Positions 9,110-17,586 are shown, numbered from the stretch's first letter. The stretch: 64,000 bases of DNA from DASUNP01 sp963728545 (GCA_963728545.1 CAVSKO010000002.1:3162001-3226000), one strand, 5' to 3'. Numbers and translations: made by a program. The notes: a model not told the origin generated them from the sequence alone.

Positions 9110-10096
9110 ATGGTATGTCACAACTGCCAAATCGAAGCTAGAAAGCATGGCAAAGATCGCAAAGGTAATCAGCGTTTCTACTGCCCTTCATGCTCCAAGC
9201 CGTTTATCGAAGCTGAAGACAAGCCGCTCGACAGCATGTATCTCTCGCTTGATAAAGCCGCTCAGATCATCCAACAGCTAATTGAAGGCTCTAGCTTAAG
9301 AAGCACAGAACGAATCACCGGCATAAACATAAACACCATCATGAAGCTTCTCGTTTTACTTGGCGAGAAGTGTGAACGGTTCCTTGAGAATCGCATCAAC
9401 AGCGTACCTGTCAAAGATGTTGAATGTGATGAGCTATGGTGTTTTGTCGGAATGAAAGAGAAGTCAAAAGGCAAAAAGCGACTTCAATGGGATTCATACG
9501 AACAAGAGCGCAGCACAGGTGATGCTTATACCTTCGTCGCTTTCGAGAGTAACACAAAGCTGATTCTCACTTGGCACTTGGGCCGCAGAACCTTTGACGA
9601 CACATGGGCATTCACTAAGAAGCTAGACACGGCGACCGCAGATCACAGCTTTCAAGTGACGACGGATGGCTTCGCGCCTTATCGTGACACCATTACGCAT
9701 GAGCTTGGACACAAAAATATAGACTTTGCCCAACTCATAAAAATCTATGCGACTTCCCAAGATGAAGATCACCGATACTCGCCACCCGTAGTGGTGGACA
9801 TAATATCGAATGTAATCACCGGCAACCCTAATCCCTGGCGAATCTGCACATCGTATGTCGAGAGACAGAATCTCACTATCCGCATGCAGATGCGCCGATT
9901 CACAAGACTAACAAATGCGTTTAGCAAGAAGCGCGAGAACCTGAGAGCGGCCCTTGCTCTTTTCTTCGCATACTACAACTTTTGCAGACCGCATAGCAGC
10001 CTTAAAACCGAAACGATCAAGAAACAGACTCCCGCGATGGCGAGCGGCCTAACCGATCACGTTTGGAGCATAGGCGAGCTTCTAGCCGCCGCATAG
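9110..10096 (+). CDS. IS1-like transposase
   Basis: 328 residues in one frame. N-terminal zinc finger (C3, C6, C25, C28: VCHNCQ and YCPSCSK, with RKGNQRFYC), helix-turn-helix region ~45-85, then the DDE catalytic part: VECDELWCFVGMKEK (first Asp ~107), TTDGFAPYRD (second Asp) and SYVERQNLTIRMQMRRFTRLTNAFSKK (Glu), ending FFAYYNFCRPH. These are hallmarks of IS1-family InsA/InsB fused without frameshift. It is close to the transposase at 37767-38753 but clearly diverged. IS1-family transposases usually make 8-9 bp target duplications, matching the 8 bp seen for element 2. Confidence 0.92.
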   Translation: MVCHNCQIEARKHGKDRKGNQRFYCPSCSKPFIEAEDKPLDSMYLSLDKAAQIIQQLIEGSSLRSTERITGININTIMKLLVLLGEKCERFLENRINSVPVKDVECDELWCFVGMKEKSKGKKRLQWDSYEQERSTGDAYTFVAFESNTKLILTWHLGRRTFDDTWAFTKKLDTATADHSFQVTTDGFAPYRDTITHELGHKNIDFAQLIKIYATSQDEDHRYSPPVVVDIISNVITGNPNPWRICTSYVERQNLTIRMQMRRFTRLTNAFSKKRENLRAALALFFAYYNFCRPHSSLKTETIKKQTPAMASGLTDHVWSIGELLAAA

Positions 10097-10106
10097 GAGA
10101 ACGAGC

Positions 10107-10301
10107 ATGAATATAGATCAACTGACCGACATTGCCTTTGAAGTAGCGAGCGAGCTTGAGCCAGCGCGTAGCTTTGACGTTTTCGATGTGAGCGAATCAC
10201 AGATCATTTTTCAATCCGAGCATGGGCTAAAGAGAGTTTGTCTCGCTTGCTTGGATAGTAACGGCGCGATAAAAGAGCAGATCAAAAGAGAGTTAATGTA
10301 G
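10107..10301 (+). CDS. Small conserved protein downstream of IS1-like transposase
   Basis: 64 residues, 10 bp after the transposase, with GGAGAACGAGC before the ATG. Sequence NIDQLTDIAFEVASELEPAR then FDVFDVSESQIIFQSEHGLK. The homologue in element 2 (38762-38980) starts at the same ATG and is highly similar, so it belongs to the mobility core, co-transcribed with the transposase. Function unknown. Confidence 0.7.
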   Translation: MNIDQLTDIAFEVASELEPARSFDVFDVSESQIIFQSEHGLKRVCLACLDSNGAIKEQIKRELM

Positions 10302-10414
10302 CTTCAAACACAGTTAGCCCTTGCATCCTGGTTGATTTTTAGTAACATGCGGCAGACAACTATTGAGCCGCCACTAGAGCGGCATGCAGTCCCTTTTGGT
10401 GAAGCTAATCCTTT

Positions 10415-10663
10415 TTAGGCTCTAAGTTTGAGCCACGTCAAAAATGCCAGCCGGATAATGCCAAGCTCTGCACCATCCGAGTCATGCTGGCTTATTGAAT
10501 CATTCTCCTGATCGTTTGCTACGGTTAAATTACCGCCGCAGCATGGGCAATAGCCTTGTACGGGGTTGCATTCGCAAAACACACCGCCGCTTTGTGTATG
10601 CCCTGCAAACACTGGAAAGGACAGACACAGCATGAGCAAACAAACAGATAAAAATCTTTTCAT
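10415..10663 (-). CDS. Cys-rich secreted small protein of the IS1-like element
   Basis: 82 residues. The signal peptide MKRFLSVCLLMLCLSFPVFA is followed by a cysteine cluster (FCECNPVQGYCPCCGG). A strong ribosome site GGAGGAAACG precedes the ATG. The homologue at 41614-41880 has the same signal peptide and cluster (YCGCTPVDGYCQCCGG). Its 5' end overlaps the start of the plus-strand helical-repeat gene by 32 bp. Exported and probably metal-binding or disulfide-rich; its reason for being on a transposon is unknown. Confidence 0.72.
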   Translation of the reverse strand: MKRFLSVCLLMLCLSFPVFAGHTQSGGVFCECNPVQGYCPCCGGNLTVANDQENDSISQHDSDGAELGIIRLAFLTWLKLRA

Positions 10664-11525
10664 CGTTTCCTCCTTACCCAGATTGTACCAAGCCTTACTA
10701 AGTGGTATTGAAGACTACAGGCAATTAGGAAACCGCATTATCAGGGAGATAAAGACTGCCCATGCTTTTCGCCAGCTTGAAACGGTTTGTGAACTTTCCA
10801 CAATCCTAACTAATATTCCTATAAAAGAATATCAACTCATTGGGCAGTATTATCTTGTATGGTACGCTTGCAGGGGAAAGAGATATGAGTTTGAAAGTCT
10901 TGAAAGAATCATAGATCAAACTCGCACATACAAGGCTCAAGCGTTAATCACGAGAGCAGCTTTTGAAGGCTACAGAAATCACTTAGATTCAGAAGCGTAT
11001 TTTTATGCTGAGGCGTTAAAGGCTAATCCCACTATCTCGCAGCGCATTGATATAGTGAAATCGCTTGCCGCTGTCAAAGCGAAAGAGGGCTTTCATAAAG
11101 CATCACTAACTGACTTTGAAAATCTTCTGCCTCTTATGAAGTATGCGGAACCTCTTGTGTATTACGACTGCTTGAACTCATACGCTGTTGAATTAGGCGA
11201 AGCGGGCCGCAAATACGAAGCCCGCAATGTAATCCGGCATGTACTTGAATCTCCCTTCATAATCGCCTATCCTGAGTGGCGCGAGACAGCCGAAGATTTA
11301 AAAGGCCCGAATCGATCTTTTGCAGTATTGAATCCAACGCGGCGACGGCGAAAGGGCAAGCTGTTAACCATGCCCGTGATCGAGTATGCAGAGCCAACAG
11401 AATGGCATAAGCCCGCGCAAGTGATCAGCCTGGAAACTTGGAAAGCTAAAATGAGCGACAAAGGTGACGAATTAGACAGCCGAGAACTCTTATTGAAAGT
11501 AGTTGAGCTAACCACCCAGGCATGA
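10632..11525 (+). CDS. Helical-repeat protein conserved in the IS1-like elements
   Basis: 297 residues from ATGAGC at 10632; the homologue at 41849 starts at the corresponding ATGAGC, which decides the start over an upstream ATG at 10566. Alpha-helical, TPR-like (EYQLIGQYYLVWYACRGKRY, then KANPTISQRIDIVKSLAAVK, then GEAGRKYEARNVIRHVLE), with a basic stretch NPTRRRRKGK. The C-terminal ~120 residues are almost identical between both elements. A regulator or adaptor is possible; nothing shows enzymatic activity. Confidence 0.68.
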   Translation: MSKQTDKNLFIVSSLPRLYQALLSGIEDYRQLGNRIIREIKTAHAFRQLETVCELSTILTNIPIKEYQLIGQYYLVWYACRGKRYEFESLERIIDQTRTYKAQALITRAAFEGYRNHLDSEAYFYAEALKANPTISQRIDIVKSLAAVKAKEGFHKASLTDFENLLPLMKYAEPLVYYDCLNSYAVELGEAGRKYEARNVIRHVLESPFIIAYPEWRETAEDLKGPNRSFAVLNPTRRRRKGKLLTMPVIEYAEPTEWHKPAQVISLETWKAKMSDKGDELDSRELLLKVVELTTQA

Positions 11526-11893
11526 CGGACGGCAAGCTGCTCCAAGTCATTCAGTATATGTATAAGCTGTTGATTGATGCTCCAAAGCCAGATGATGACG
11601 AGCCGGGAACATAAACCCTGCCGCTAACCCACCATCGTTAACAGCAACTTTTGCAAGAATACTACTGCGCTTTTTGCTTTTATGGTTGCCTGATGAAACC
11701 ACAAGATACAGCGTAATTACTTGATGGCATATCTTTTATGTGGTATTCATGCGGTCGGCACTTAAAAGCAGAAAGTGCTAGGACTGGGACTAGGATTTTA
11801 ACGGGATCGCTGTACCAGCCTAGCACTTACTGTGATACGTTTCTTGCTGTTCTTGTATCACACAACCTGCTATCAATCAACCCCTCCGAAGCG
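11526..11893. other. Non-coding stretch between element 1 and the IS4-family element
   Basis: Holds the tail of element 1 (to about 11669) and ~220 bp of unassigned DNA, including an inverted pair AGTGCTAGG and CCTAGCACT (about 11773-11827). It may include the 5' part of the gene continuing at 13204: a frame reading YHTTCYQSTPP joins NAKRFISVVYGEA if the IS4-family element is removed. Confidence 0.4.
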
Positions 11894-13177
11894 CTCACCG
11901 CCCCCCGTCATCCTGATTTGGCTCCGGCGGCCTGGGCGCGGCTTTTAACTGGCTTTTCTACCTCCACTAACTTTACATCACATAAACGTAACGCCAACTT
12001 CGGCAGTTGTTTTACTATCTCTTCTCCTTTTATCAGCCCGCTACTGATTGCATTTCTCCCTACTGACAGCAAACTCCGTCGCGGTCCTTTCTTCGTCCAG
12101 TTGAATTGCGCTTCGCGATCTTTCTTCAACACGCTCGCTCCTGCCCCCATCCTTAATGCATAGGCCACCATCGCCGCACACCACAATACGGTCAACTTCA
12201 CATCACTTCTTAACCCGATCTGCTTCAACCCCCATCCATACCTACTCCCCTTCGTGTCTCGGAACCCGCTCTCGATTCCCATCCTCCTCGCATATAGACT
12301 TGCCACCTCTCGCGCTGTCAGGTCCAACCGATCTGTTGCTATGAACCAGGGTGCCTTGTGCCCACGACCGCGATAAACTATCAGCCGCAACCGCGCTTGA
12401 TTCTTCTTATCTTTACCCAACTCTCCTTCTCCCAGGTCGTCTAATCCTCCTTCTTTGATCTGATAATCACGCAGTAATCCTTGATACTTGGAGCTTGAAA
12501 AATAGGTGTTGTGACAAACCCTGGTTATGAATCTCAGTCCGTGCTGGCGCAATTGTTTTACGAGGCTGATGCGAGCGAAACCACGGTCATTTATACAGGT
12601 TATCTGTTGATTTGAGCGGCGCACCAGAGCCAGCAATAAGAAGAAAGCGTGCTCGGCCTGGTTTTGTGACCGAAGCAGCTTGCGTACCTGGTAAGCTACA
12701 GCCAGGAAGGGTAAGCATCGGCCCGAGTGCATAAGAGCGGCCATCAAGACTTGCCGCCCGTCACGCCACATCGTCCAATCAATGAGCACGAAGCAGTCCT
12801 TGAGTTGAGATGTGTAATGGTCCCAAAGCCATTGCCAGACCTCGTCCAAGTTCTGTGTTTTGCGATGAAGGAATTTCTCAATCTTGCGGTAAGCTTTGCG
12901 ATATTTGAAGCGGCGAGTGCGAGCCAAGTGATCAACGGCGTTTGAAGTGTGGAAACGTTCGTGATAAAGGAAGGCAGAGACGAGAGCGGCAAAACAGGTA
13001 CGGCCACCGATTCTCCAAGAAGTTGTCATTTGGCGAACGAGGAAGTATAAATCAATCCAAGACATAAAAGTCGCTCCTGAGAGACTAGATTTAGACAGTC
13101 AAGCTCTCAGGAGTTTTTATTTGATCTGACTTTTCTTGGCAACCTCCTCTTGTATGCAATACACGGGGGGCGGTGAG
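11894..13177 (-). mobile_element. IS4-family insertion sequence
   Basis: Terminal inverted repeats CTCACCGCCCCCCGT (11894-11908) and its complement (13163-13177) bracket one transposase gene; about 1.28 kb. TCCGAA occurs just outside both ends (11885-11890 and 13179-13184) and could be part of a target duplication, although its spacing to the two ends differs. Confidence 0.75.
11908..13065 (-). CDS. IS4-family transposase
   Basis: 385 residues. The DDE residues sit in VLIDWTMWRDGRQ, ITCINDRGFAR and YARRMGIESGFRDTKG. The last fits the IS4 signature Y-x2-R-x3-E-x6-K exactly. Full length and apparently intact. Confidence 0.9.
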   Translation of the reverse strand: MSWIDLYFLVRQMTTSWRIGGRTCFAALVSAFLYHERFHTSNAVDHLARTRRFKYRKAYRKIEKFLHRKTQNLDEVWQWLWDHYTSQLKDCFVLIDWTMWRDGRQVLMAALMHSGRCLPFLAVAYQVRKLLRSQNQAEHAFFLLLALVRRSNQQITCINDRGFARISLVKQLRQHGLRFITRVCHNTYFSSSKYQGLLRDYQIKEGGLDDLGEGELGKDKKNQARLRLIVYRGRGHKAPWFIATDRLDLTAREVASLYARRMGIESGFRDTKGSRYGWGLKQIGLRSDVKLTVLWCAAMVAYALRMGAGASVLKKDREAQFNWTKKGPRRSLLSVGRNAISSGLIKGEEIVKQLPKLALRLCDVKLVEVEKPVKSRAQAAGAKSG

Positions 13178-13203
13178 GTCCGAATGCAAAAAGATTTATC
13201 AGT

Positions 13204-13947
13204 GTGGTCTATGGGGAAGCAAGGCCATGGACAAATCAGAAAGATTGTCCATCTAGCGGTGGTGACGGAGGCGGCGGAGAGATCTGTTTTGATTTAATCT
13301 GTAACGGTGGCGAGATTGAATCCGGCTGTTCATTCCCGGAAAACAGCTGTACTGGCTGCCCGTCTGGCACTTGGCCCAGCGGCTTTAATGGTTGCTGTTG
13401 TGCTGCAACCCCGGTGCTTATTGATGTGGTCGGCAACGGCTTCACTTTGACTAATTGGGCAGGCGGTGTCAATTTCGACCTTAACAACGATGGGACACCG
13501 GAACATCTGTCCTGGACAATCGCCAACTCCGATGATGCCTGGTTAGTGTTCGACAGAAATGGCAATGGAACAATTGATGGCGGTAGAGAGTTATTCGGGA
13601 ATTCCACGCCCCAACCAACAACGCCAAGTCCCAACGGGTTCATCGCCCTTGCTGAGTTTGACAAGATAACAAATGGGGGTAATAGTGACGGAAAGATCAA
13701 CAGTCAGGATGCCCTCTTCCCATCACTTCGTTTGTGGCAGGATATGAACCACAATGGCATTTCAGACCCAGGTGAACTTCATACCTTGCTTTCTCTAGGC
13801 GTAGCGTTAATGGATCTGGATTACAGAGAATCAAAGCGACAAGACCAACATGGGAATCTGTTCCGTTACCGCGCGAAGGTGCGTGATGCGCGAGGAGCGC
13901 AGGTTGGGCGATGGGCATGGGATGTGTTCCTGGTTAGAGAGCAGTAA
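13204..13947 (+). CDS. Calcium-binding-type secreted protein fragment, 5' end disrupted
   Basis: 247 residues from a GTG. The N-terminal part is Cys-rich (ICFDLICNGG, ENSCTGCPSG, CCCAA). Then come EF-hand/dockerin-like loops FDLNNDGTPE, FDRNGNGTIDGGRELFGN, NGGNSDGKINSQDALF and DMNHNGISDPGE, as found in large bacterial surface or YD-repeat proteins. The IS4-family element ends 26 bp upstream, and the frame appears to continue on its other side, so the native start is probably lost. It ends 93 bp before an attC on the same strand and is probably what remains of that cassette gene. Confidence 0.6.
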   Translation: MVYGEARPWTNQKDCPSSGGDGGGGEICFDLICNGGEIESGCSFPENSCTGCPSGTWPSGFNGCCCAATPVLIDVVGNGFTLTNWAGGVNFDLNNDGTPEHLSWTIANSDDAWLVFDRNGNGTIDGGRELFGNSTPQPTTPSPNGFIALAEFDKITNGGNSDGKINSQDALFPSLRLWQDMNHNGISDPGELHTLLSLGVALMDLDYRESKRQDQHGNLFRYRAKVRDARGAQVGRWAWDVFLVREQ

Positions 13948-14040
13948 GCTGAGAAAATCAAAATGTAAAGACCGTCAGTGATCCATTTGTGGTTTGCTGA
14001 CGGTTTTATCTTCTTTATAGGGAGCACGCTGAGCGAGGCG

Positions 14041-14133
14041 GCCTAACAATCGCGTCAACCGGAGCGCGCGAAGCGAATTTCTCATGGTTTCTTTCAGTTC
14101 CGTTCGCGCGCCCGGTTACGCGGAGCGTTGGGC
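14041..14133 (+). other. attC site
   Basis: GCCTAAC (14041-14047) to GTTGGGC (14127-14133) with arms CCGGAGCGCGCGAAGCGAA and TTCGCGCGCCCGG. First plus-oriented attC in the window; the attC orientation therefore switches between 6809 and here. Confidence 0.92.
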
Positions 14134-14191
14134 GTCTGGGTTGAATTGACATTCTCCAAAGATTGCGGACAATAACAGAAAGGAAACAGTT

Positions 14192-14437
14192 ATGAGCCAG
14201 GAAGACATTTTAAGCCAATTTAACTCTTTGCCACCTGAAGCACAGCGACAAGTAATGGACTTCATAGCTATCTTGCAAGCCCATTATGGCAATGCCCAAT
14301 CTCCCGAAAAAAAAGTATCTTCGGACATTTCTGAAGAAGAGTTCATAGGGCTATGGCAAGATAGAGAAGAGATGCAGGATAGTACTGCCTGGGTTCGTAG
14401 CAGCCGCGAACGCGAGTGGGTAAAACAAGGTGGCTGA
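14192..14437 (+). CDS. Antitoxin (DUF2281/VapB-like)
   Basis: 81 residues, start SQEDILSQFNSLPPEAQRQV then MDFIAILQ, the short LPP-x-x-Q-x-x-V-x-DF motif of DUF2281-type antitoxins paired with PIN toxins. AGGAAACAG precedes the ATG. It overlaps the PIN gene by 8 bp. Expected to bind and neutralise that toxin and autoregulate the operon. Confidence 0.78.
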   Translation: MSQEDILSQFNSLPPEAQRQVMDFIAILQAHYGNAQSPEKKVSSDISEEEFIGLWQDREEMQDSTAWVRSSREREWVKQGG

Positions 14438-14819
14438 TTTTACTATAGTTGATACTGACATTCTGATTGATGCCGGTCGAGGGATAAGCGAAGCTGTCGC
14501 TTGTTTGCAGAGGTTAGAGAGTCAATCCACTCTGGCGGTGAGTGCGATAACTCAGATGGAACTGATCATAGGCTGCCGCAACAAATTGGAACTACAGAAG
14601 GCTGAGAAGTTTCTTAAGCGATTCGTTCTTGTAAAACTAACCGAGCAAATCACAGATAGAGCTACTGATTTACTAAAGCAATACCGGTTAAGTCACGGAC
14701 TGCTTATAGCAGATGCCTTAATAGCATCCACTGCAATAACGTTGGATGTCAAATTTATATCAAAGAATCAACGAGACTATCAATTCGTAGTAGGATTGAA
14801 ACTACTTTCCTATCCGTGA
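14430..14819 (+). CDS. vapC: VapC-like PIN-domain ribonuclease toxin
   Basis: 129 residues. PIN acidic residues appear in IVDTDILIDA (Asp ~8-10), SAITQMELIIG (Glu) and HGLLIADALIAST (Asp). Such toxins cleave specific RNAs with Mg2+. Stop is 9 bp before the attC inverse core GCCCAAC. It forms a two-gene toxin-antitoxin cassette with the preceding gene. Confidence 0.87.
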   Translation: MADFTIVDTDILIDAGRGISEAVACLQRLESQSTLAVSAITQMELIIGCRNKLELQKAEKFLKRFVLVKLTEQITDRATDLLKQYRLSHGLLIADALIASTAITLDVKFISKNQRDYQFVVGLKLLSYP

Positions 14820-14834
14820 GCAACGACGCCCAAC

Positions 14835-15213
14835 AGCCAATAGAGGCGGGCGGTCAAGAGAAAACAGTTCTATCTTGGCCCCGAAAGGCTTGTTTTCTTC
14901 GCGAGCATCATTTAATCACCTACTGCATGTGCTCTGACTTTTTACTTCTCTGTGCGGTGTCAGATTCTCTGCACCAAACAGCCAAACGGGCTCTCAGTCT
15001 TGTTGCTGCTGACTGCGCTCCAGAAGATTAACCGTTCCGCACCGGCCTCACTCAAACGCGACGGGAAGCTTTTGCTCTCCAGTTATCTACGAGATACCGG
15101 CGCGGGCAGAGCAATTCCAGAAAGTTGACAATAGCTGGTGGAGGTCGCCTCCCAATCAAACGCGACGGGATCGTCCCAGTTAGGCGTCGGAGATGACGAC
15201 CTCCATAACTGCA
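14835..15213 (-). ncRNA. Candidate guide (seek/bridge) RNA region of IS1111 element, copy A
   Basis: Non-coding 379 bp downstream of the transposase. In IS1111-group elements this position encodes the RNA that specifies the target. On the element strand it contains GCCTAAC (complement at 15179-15185) and, 16 nt later, GCGTTTG (complement at 15157-15163). The target here is GCGTTTG|TTGGGC, so the two motifs match its two halves, on opposite strands, at 13 of 14 positions. RNA boundaries cannot be set from sequence alone. Confidence 0.55.
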
Positions 15214-16240
15214 TCATTTCCCGAACAGCATCTCTTCTCTATAATCCTCCCCTTGTTTCATTACATAGTAGGCTGCCTGCGCAAGCTTGTGCGCTATGAC
15301 GTTATAGGCTACTAGCTTTCGCGCGCTGCCCCGATGCCTCGCGAGATGTCCTTGATAGCAGCGACGGATTCTGGGGTAGCTGCGCACTGCCACGACTGCT
15401 GCCTGGTTGAATGCTGATTTCAGATAAGCGTTGCCCTGCTTGCTTGAGCGACCCCGGCGGCTGACCGCCCCTGATTGTGCTACTCCGGGCACCAGCCTAC
15501 AGTATGAACTGAAGTGGCGAACTGTGCTGAAGCGGGAGATCTCTCCCACTTCGTAAAGGATAGTCAGTGCCAGTATCTTTCCTATGCCGGCTACTTTCAG
15601 CAATCGCTTGTAATCTGCCTTGTCACGGGTCAGTGAAAGAATCTGCTGCTCAAGCTCCGTTATTTGCTTCGACAGCAAATCAATCCTCTCAAGCTGATGA
15701 GCCGCGCTCATCACAAGCAGCGGATGAGAGAACCACTCTCGAAGGTCTTCGTCTTCGGCCAGCTTGATGTGGTTGCGAGAGCTACAGAGTATGCCTTCAC
15801 GCAATAGCAACTGACGAAGAGAGCCGTACTCCTGCGCCCGCAGTCCAACAACGTGCATACGTCGGCGGAGAAGATCACGGATGGGACGTGTGGAGGCTGG
15901 GTAGATGTAAGATTTGGGAATCACGCCAGCTCGCAACAGTTTTGCCAAAGTGAAAGCATCCCTGCGGTCTGTTTTCACTTTAGCTTGAGTAATCATCGCC
16001 AGGCCGAGCGTGTGAGCCAGTGAGACATGGAAACCGTTTGCTTGCAAACCATCAACAAGCCAGTACCAGTTGAAGGTGCTTTCGACGACGATCTGCAAGT
16101 TGGGCTTGAAAGGTAGAAGCAGGTTCGAGATACGAGGCAACTCGTTAGCAGCTTTCTGCTGAAGATGGATTGATAGGGTTCTCATCAACCACACAGAGGT
16201 GAGAGTCTCTTGCGCTGAGATCAATTCCGCAGTAAAACAC
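15214..16240 (-). pseudogene. IS110-family (IS1111 group) transposase, frameshifted
   Basis: Nearly identical to the intact 341-residue protein of copy B, but an extra A (GATGAGAACCC instead of GATGAGACCC, near 16187) shifts the frame after residue ~21. The N-terminal catalytic segment with GIDLS is thus separated from the rest. A longer open frame entering from another start lacks that residue set. One further difference is His for Asp in NGF(H/D)VSLAHT. Probably inactive unless copy B acts in trans; a sequencing error is possible. Confidence 0.8.
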
Positions 16241-16467
16241 TTTAGGCGGTCTCCTTTCTTAGAAGAAATATTTTCAACTGTCTGCGGGTGATTATATGTC
16301 GCCCGCAAGACCGCCTCTATTGATTATCAAACGCATCCAACGGAGCGCGCGAAGCGAATTTCTCATGGTTACTTTCAGCGCCGCTCGCGCGCCCGCTGAT
16401 GCGAGGCGTTAGGCCGCCAATCCCCGCGCCTCTTGAAATGATGCACTAATGTGCATACAATTTTCGC

Positions 16468-16737
16468 GTGAGCTATGAGTGGGATATCAGAAAGGCTGCC
16501 AGCAATCTCCGCAAGCACGGAATTGACTTTGCAGATGCTGTTACCGTGCTTGAAGATGGGCTGGCTTTGACTCTCGACGACAATTACCCACATGAACAAA
16601 GGTTTATTACTATCGGGACAGATGCGCTGGGGCGGGTGTTAGTGGTGGTCTACACCTTTCGAGGGGAAAAGATAAGGATCATTTCAGCACGCGGGGCGAC
16701 GCCACGCGAACACAGACAATATACAGAGGGACTATGA
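16468..16737 (+). CDS. brnT: BrnT-family toxin
   Basis: 89 residues from a GTG: YEWDIRKAASNLRKHGIDFADA, then RFITIGTDALGRVLVVVYTF and RIISARGATPREHRQYTEG. These are the BrnT signatures (RelE-like fold, ribonuclease toxin). ATGA overlap with the antitoxin downstream. Together they fill one cassette. Confidence 0.9.
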   Translation: MSYEWDIRKAASNLRKHGIDFADAVTVLEDGLALTLDDNYPHEQRFITIGTDALGRVLVVVYTFRGEKIRIISARGATPREHRQYTEGL

Positions 16738-16988
16738 AAAAGGAATATGATTTCAGCAAAGGCCGACGCGGAGCAGTAGTAACTCCAACTCCTAGCAAGA
16801 CGCGTATCACCATTAGACTGGATGATGAAGTGCTAGACTGGTTTCGGAACGTAGTGAATGAATCTGGCGGGGGGAACTATCAAACCCTGATCAATAAAGC
16901 CCTACGGGAGTATATCAGCCAGAGACAAGAGCCGTTGGAAAAAGTGATAAGGCGAGTAGTAAGAGAGGAACTAAAACGGATTGCATAA
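16734..16988 (+). CDS. brnA: BrnA-family antitoxin
   Basis: 84 residues. The central ribbon-helix-helix TRITIRLDDEVLDWFRN, then YQTLINKALREYI, is the BrnA DNA-binding domain; the charged C-terminus EKVIRRVVREELKRIA is likely helical. It starts within the BrnT stop (ATGA) and is expected to repress the operon and bind BrnT. Ends 14 bp before the attC. Confidence 0.9.
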   Translation: MKKEYDFSKGRRGAVVTPTPSKTRITIRLDDEVLDWFRNVVNESGGGNYQTLINKALREYISQRQEPLEKVIRRVVREELKRIA

Positions 16989-17002
16989 AAGACCCGAGGG
17001 CG

Positions 17003-17096
17003 GCATAACGCTCACGTTCCAGCCGAGCGCGGGCAGCAAGTTTCGTAAGTATCCATTAGTGTCGTTGCCCGCGCCGGCTGAACGTGAGCGTTATGC
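17003..17096 (+). other. attC site
   Basis: GCATAAC (17003-17009) to GTTATGC (17090-17096), arms GCTCACGTTCCAGCCGAGC and GCCGGCTGAACGTGAGC. This stem differs from the array majority. It closes the BrnTA cassette; a decayed piece of the same type occurs at 24528-24567. Confidence 0.88.
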
Positions 17097-17249
17097 CGCC
17101 ACAGCGAAGTGTGTAGATATACCCGACGCTGCGCCAAGTCGCGCTCGCGCCACTGCATAGCCAACTGCCAGTCCAAGCCATTGCAAGACTAATGACGGCG
17201 GGAGCGCGACGGAGGCCAGCGGCCACGGCGCAGCTGTGTTGCAGAGCAG
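17097..17249 (+). repeat. ORF-less structured cassette, copy P1
   Basis: CGCCACAGCGAAGTG, then GCTGCGC and CGCGCTCGCGCC pairing with later GGCGGGAGCGCG and GGCGCAGC, plus side hairpin GGCC-AGC-GGCC. No credible ORF. Flanked by GTTATGC and GCATAAC. Confidence 0.8.
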
Positions 17250-17341
17250 GCATAACAACCGCATGCAACGGAGGCCGCGAAGCAAGCGCCATATGATAAA
17301 ATCAGCACGGCTCGCGGCCCCGATAATGCGGAGCGTTATGC
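17250..17341 (+). other. attC site
   Basis: GCATAAC (17250-17256) to GTTATGC (17335-17341); the majority attC stem CGGAGGCCGCGAAGC and GCTCGCGGCCCCG. Closes structured cassette P1. Confidence 0.92.
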
Positions 17342-17495
17342 CGCCACAGCGAAGTGAGTTGATCGTCCCGACGCTGCGCCAAGTCGCGCTCGCGCCACAT
17401 CATAGCCAACTGCTAGTTGAGGCCACGCCTGCAACAATCACGGCGCGAGCGCGACAGAGCCCTGACGGGCACGGCGCAGCTAGATGGTTGGGCAG
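17342..17495 (+). repeat. ORF-less structured cassette, copy P2
   Basis: Same layout as P1; the side hairpin is GCCC-TGAC-GGGC, a different sequence with pairing kept. Tandem neighbour of P1, so two such cassettes follow each other. Confidence 0.8.
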
Positions 17496-17586
17496 GCATA
17501 ACAACCGCATGCAACGGAGGCCGCGAAGCGAGTATCGCATCAAAGGCGAGTGCGGCTCGCGGCCCCGATAATGCGGAGCGTTAGAC
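17496..17586 (+). other. attC site
   Basis: GCATAAC (17496-17502) to GTTAGAC (17580-17586), majority stem. Closes P2. Confidence 0.92.

Larger units (their letters stand above)
6810..11669 (+). mobile_element. IS1-like cargo transposon, copy 1 (right end uncertain)
   Basis: Left end GGTAGTGTCTTAAAAGTG abuts the attC sequence CGCGGCCT, the same position and the same first seven bases as the complete element at 35679-42879. Content parallels that element: cargo gene, minus-strand zinc ribbon, IS1-like transposase, small ORF, minus-strand Cys-rich secreted protein, helical-repeat protein. A degenerate inverted copy of the left end (CAACTTTTGCAAGAATACTAC, ending about 11668) is the best candidate for the right end, but it is not followed by CGCGGCCT, so the true end or its flank is lost. 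Confidence 0.7.
14835..16328 (-). mobile_element. IS110-family (IS1111 group) element, copy A, in attC
   Basis: 1494 bp immediately next to the attC inverse core, transposase antiparallel to the attC. Subterminal inverted repeats CCAATAGAGGCGG and CCGCCTCTATTG. The 1493-bp copy B at 33318-34810 sits at the same position and orientation relative to its own attC. IS1111-group elements that target attC sites are established; site-specific insertion without duplication fits. Confidence 0.9.
14828..16414 (+). other. attC site interrupted by IS1111-type element
   Basis: Inverse core GCCCAAC (14828-14834), then the 1494-bp insertion, then AAACGCATCCAACGGAGCGC and the rest of a normal attC to GTTAGGC (16408-16414). 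Removing the insertion restores a standard site. It closes the VapC cassette. Confidence 0.88.

Noticed and set aside
9110..11669. Composite transposon bounded by two IS1 copies
   Set aside because: Each cargo element has only one transposase gene and matching outermost ends, so it is a unit transposon rather than cargo trapped between two ISs.
11738..12163. Plus-strand ORF spanning the left end of the IS4-family element
   Set aside because: It is antisense to the transposase and crosses the element boundary; its protein has no sensible features.
17056..17571. ORFs of 60-110 codons across the structured cassettes and attC sites (also near 21660, 28705, 32074, 35351, 48405, 51827)
   Set aside because: They repeat wherever the palindromic DNA repeats, exist on both strands, cross recombination sites and have no ribosome sites; they follow from the GC-rich hairpins.
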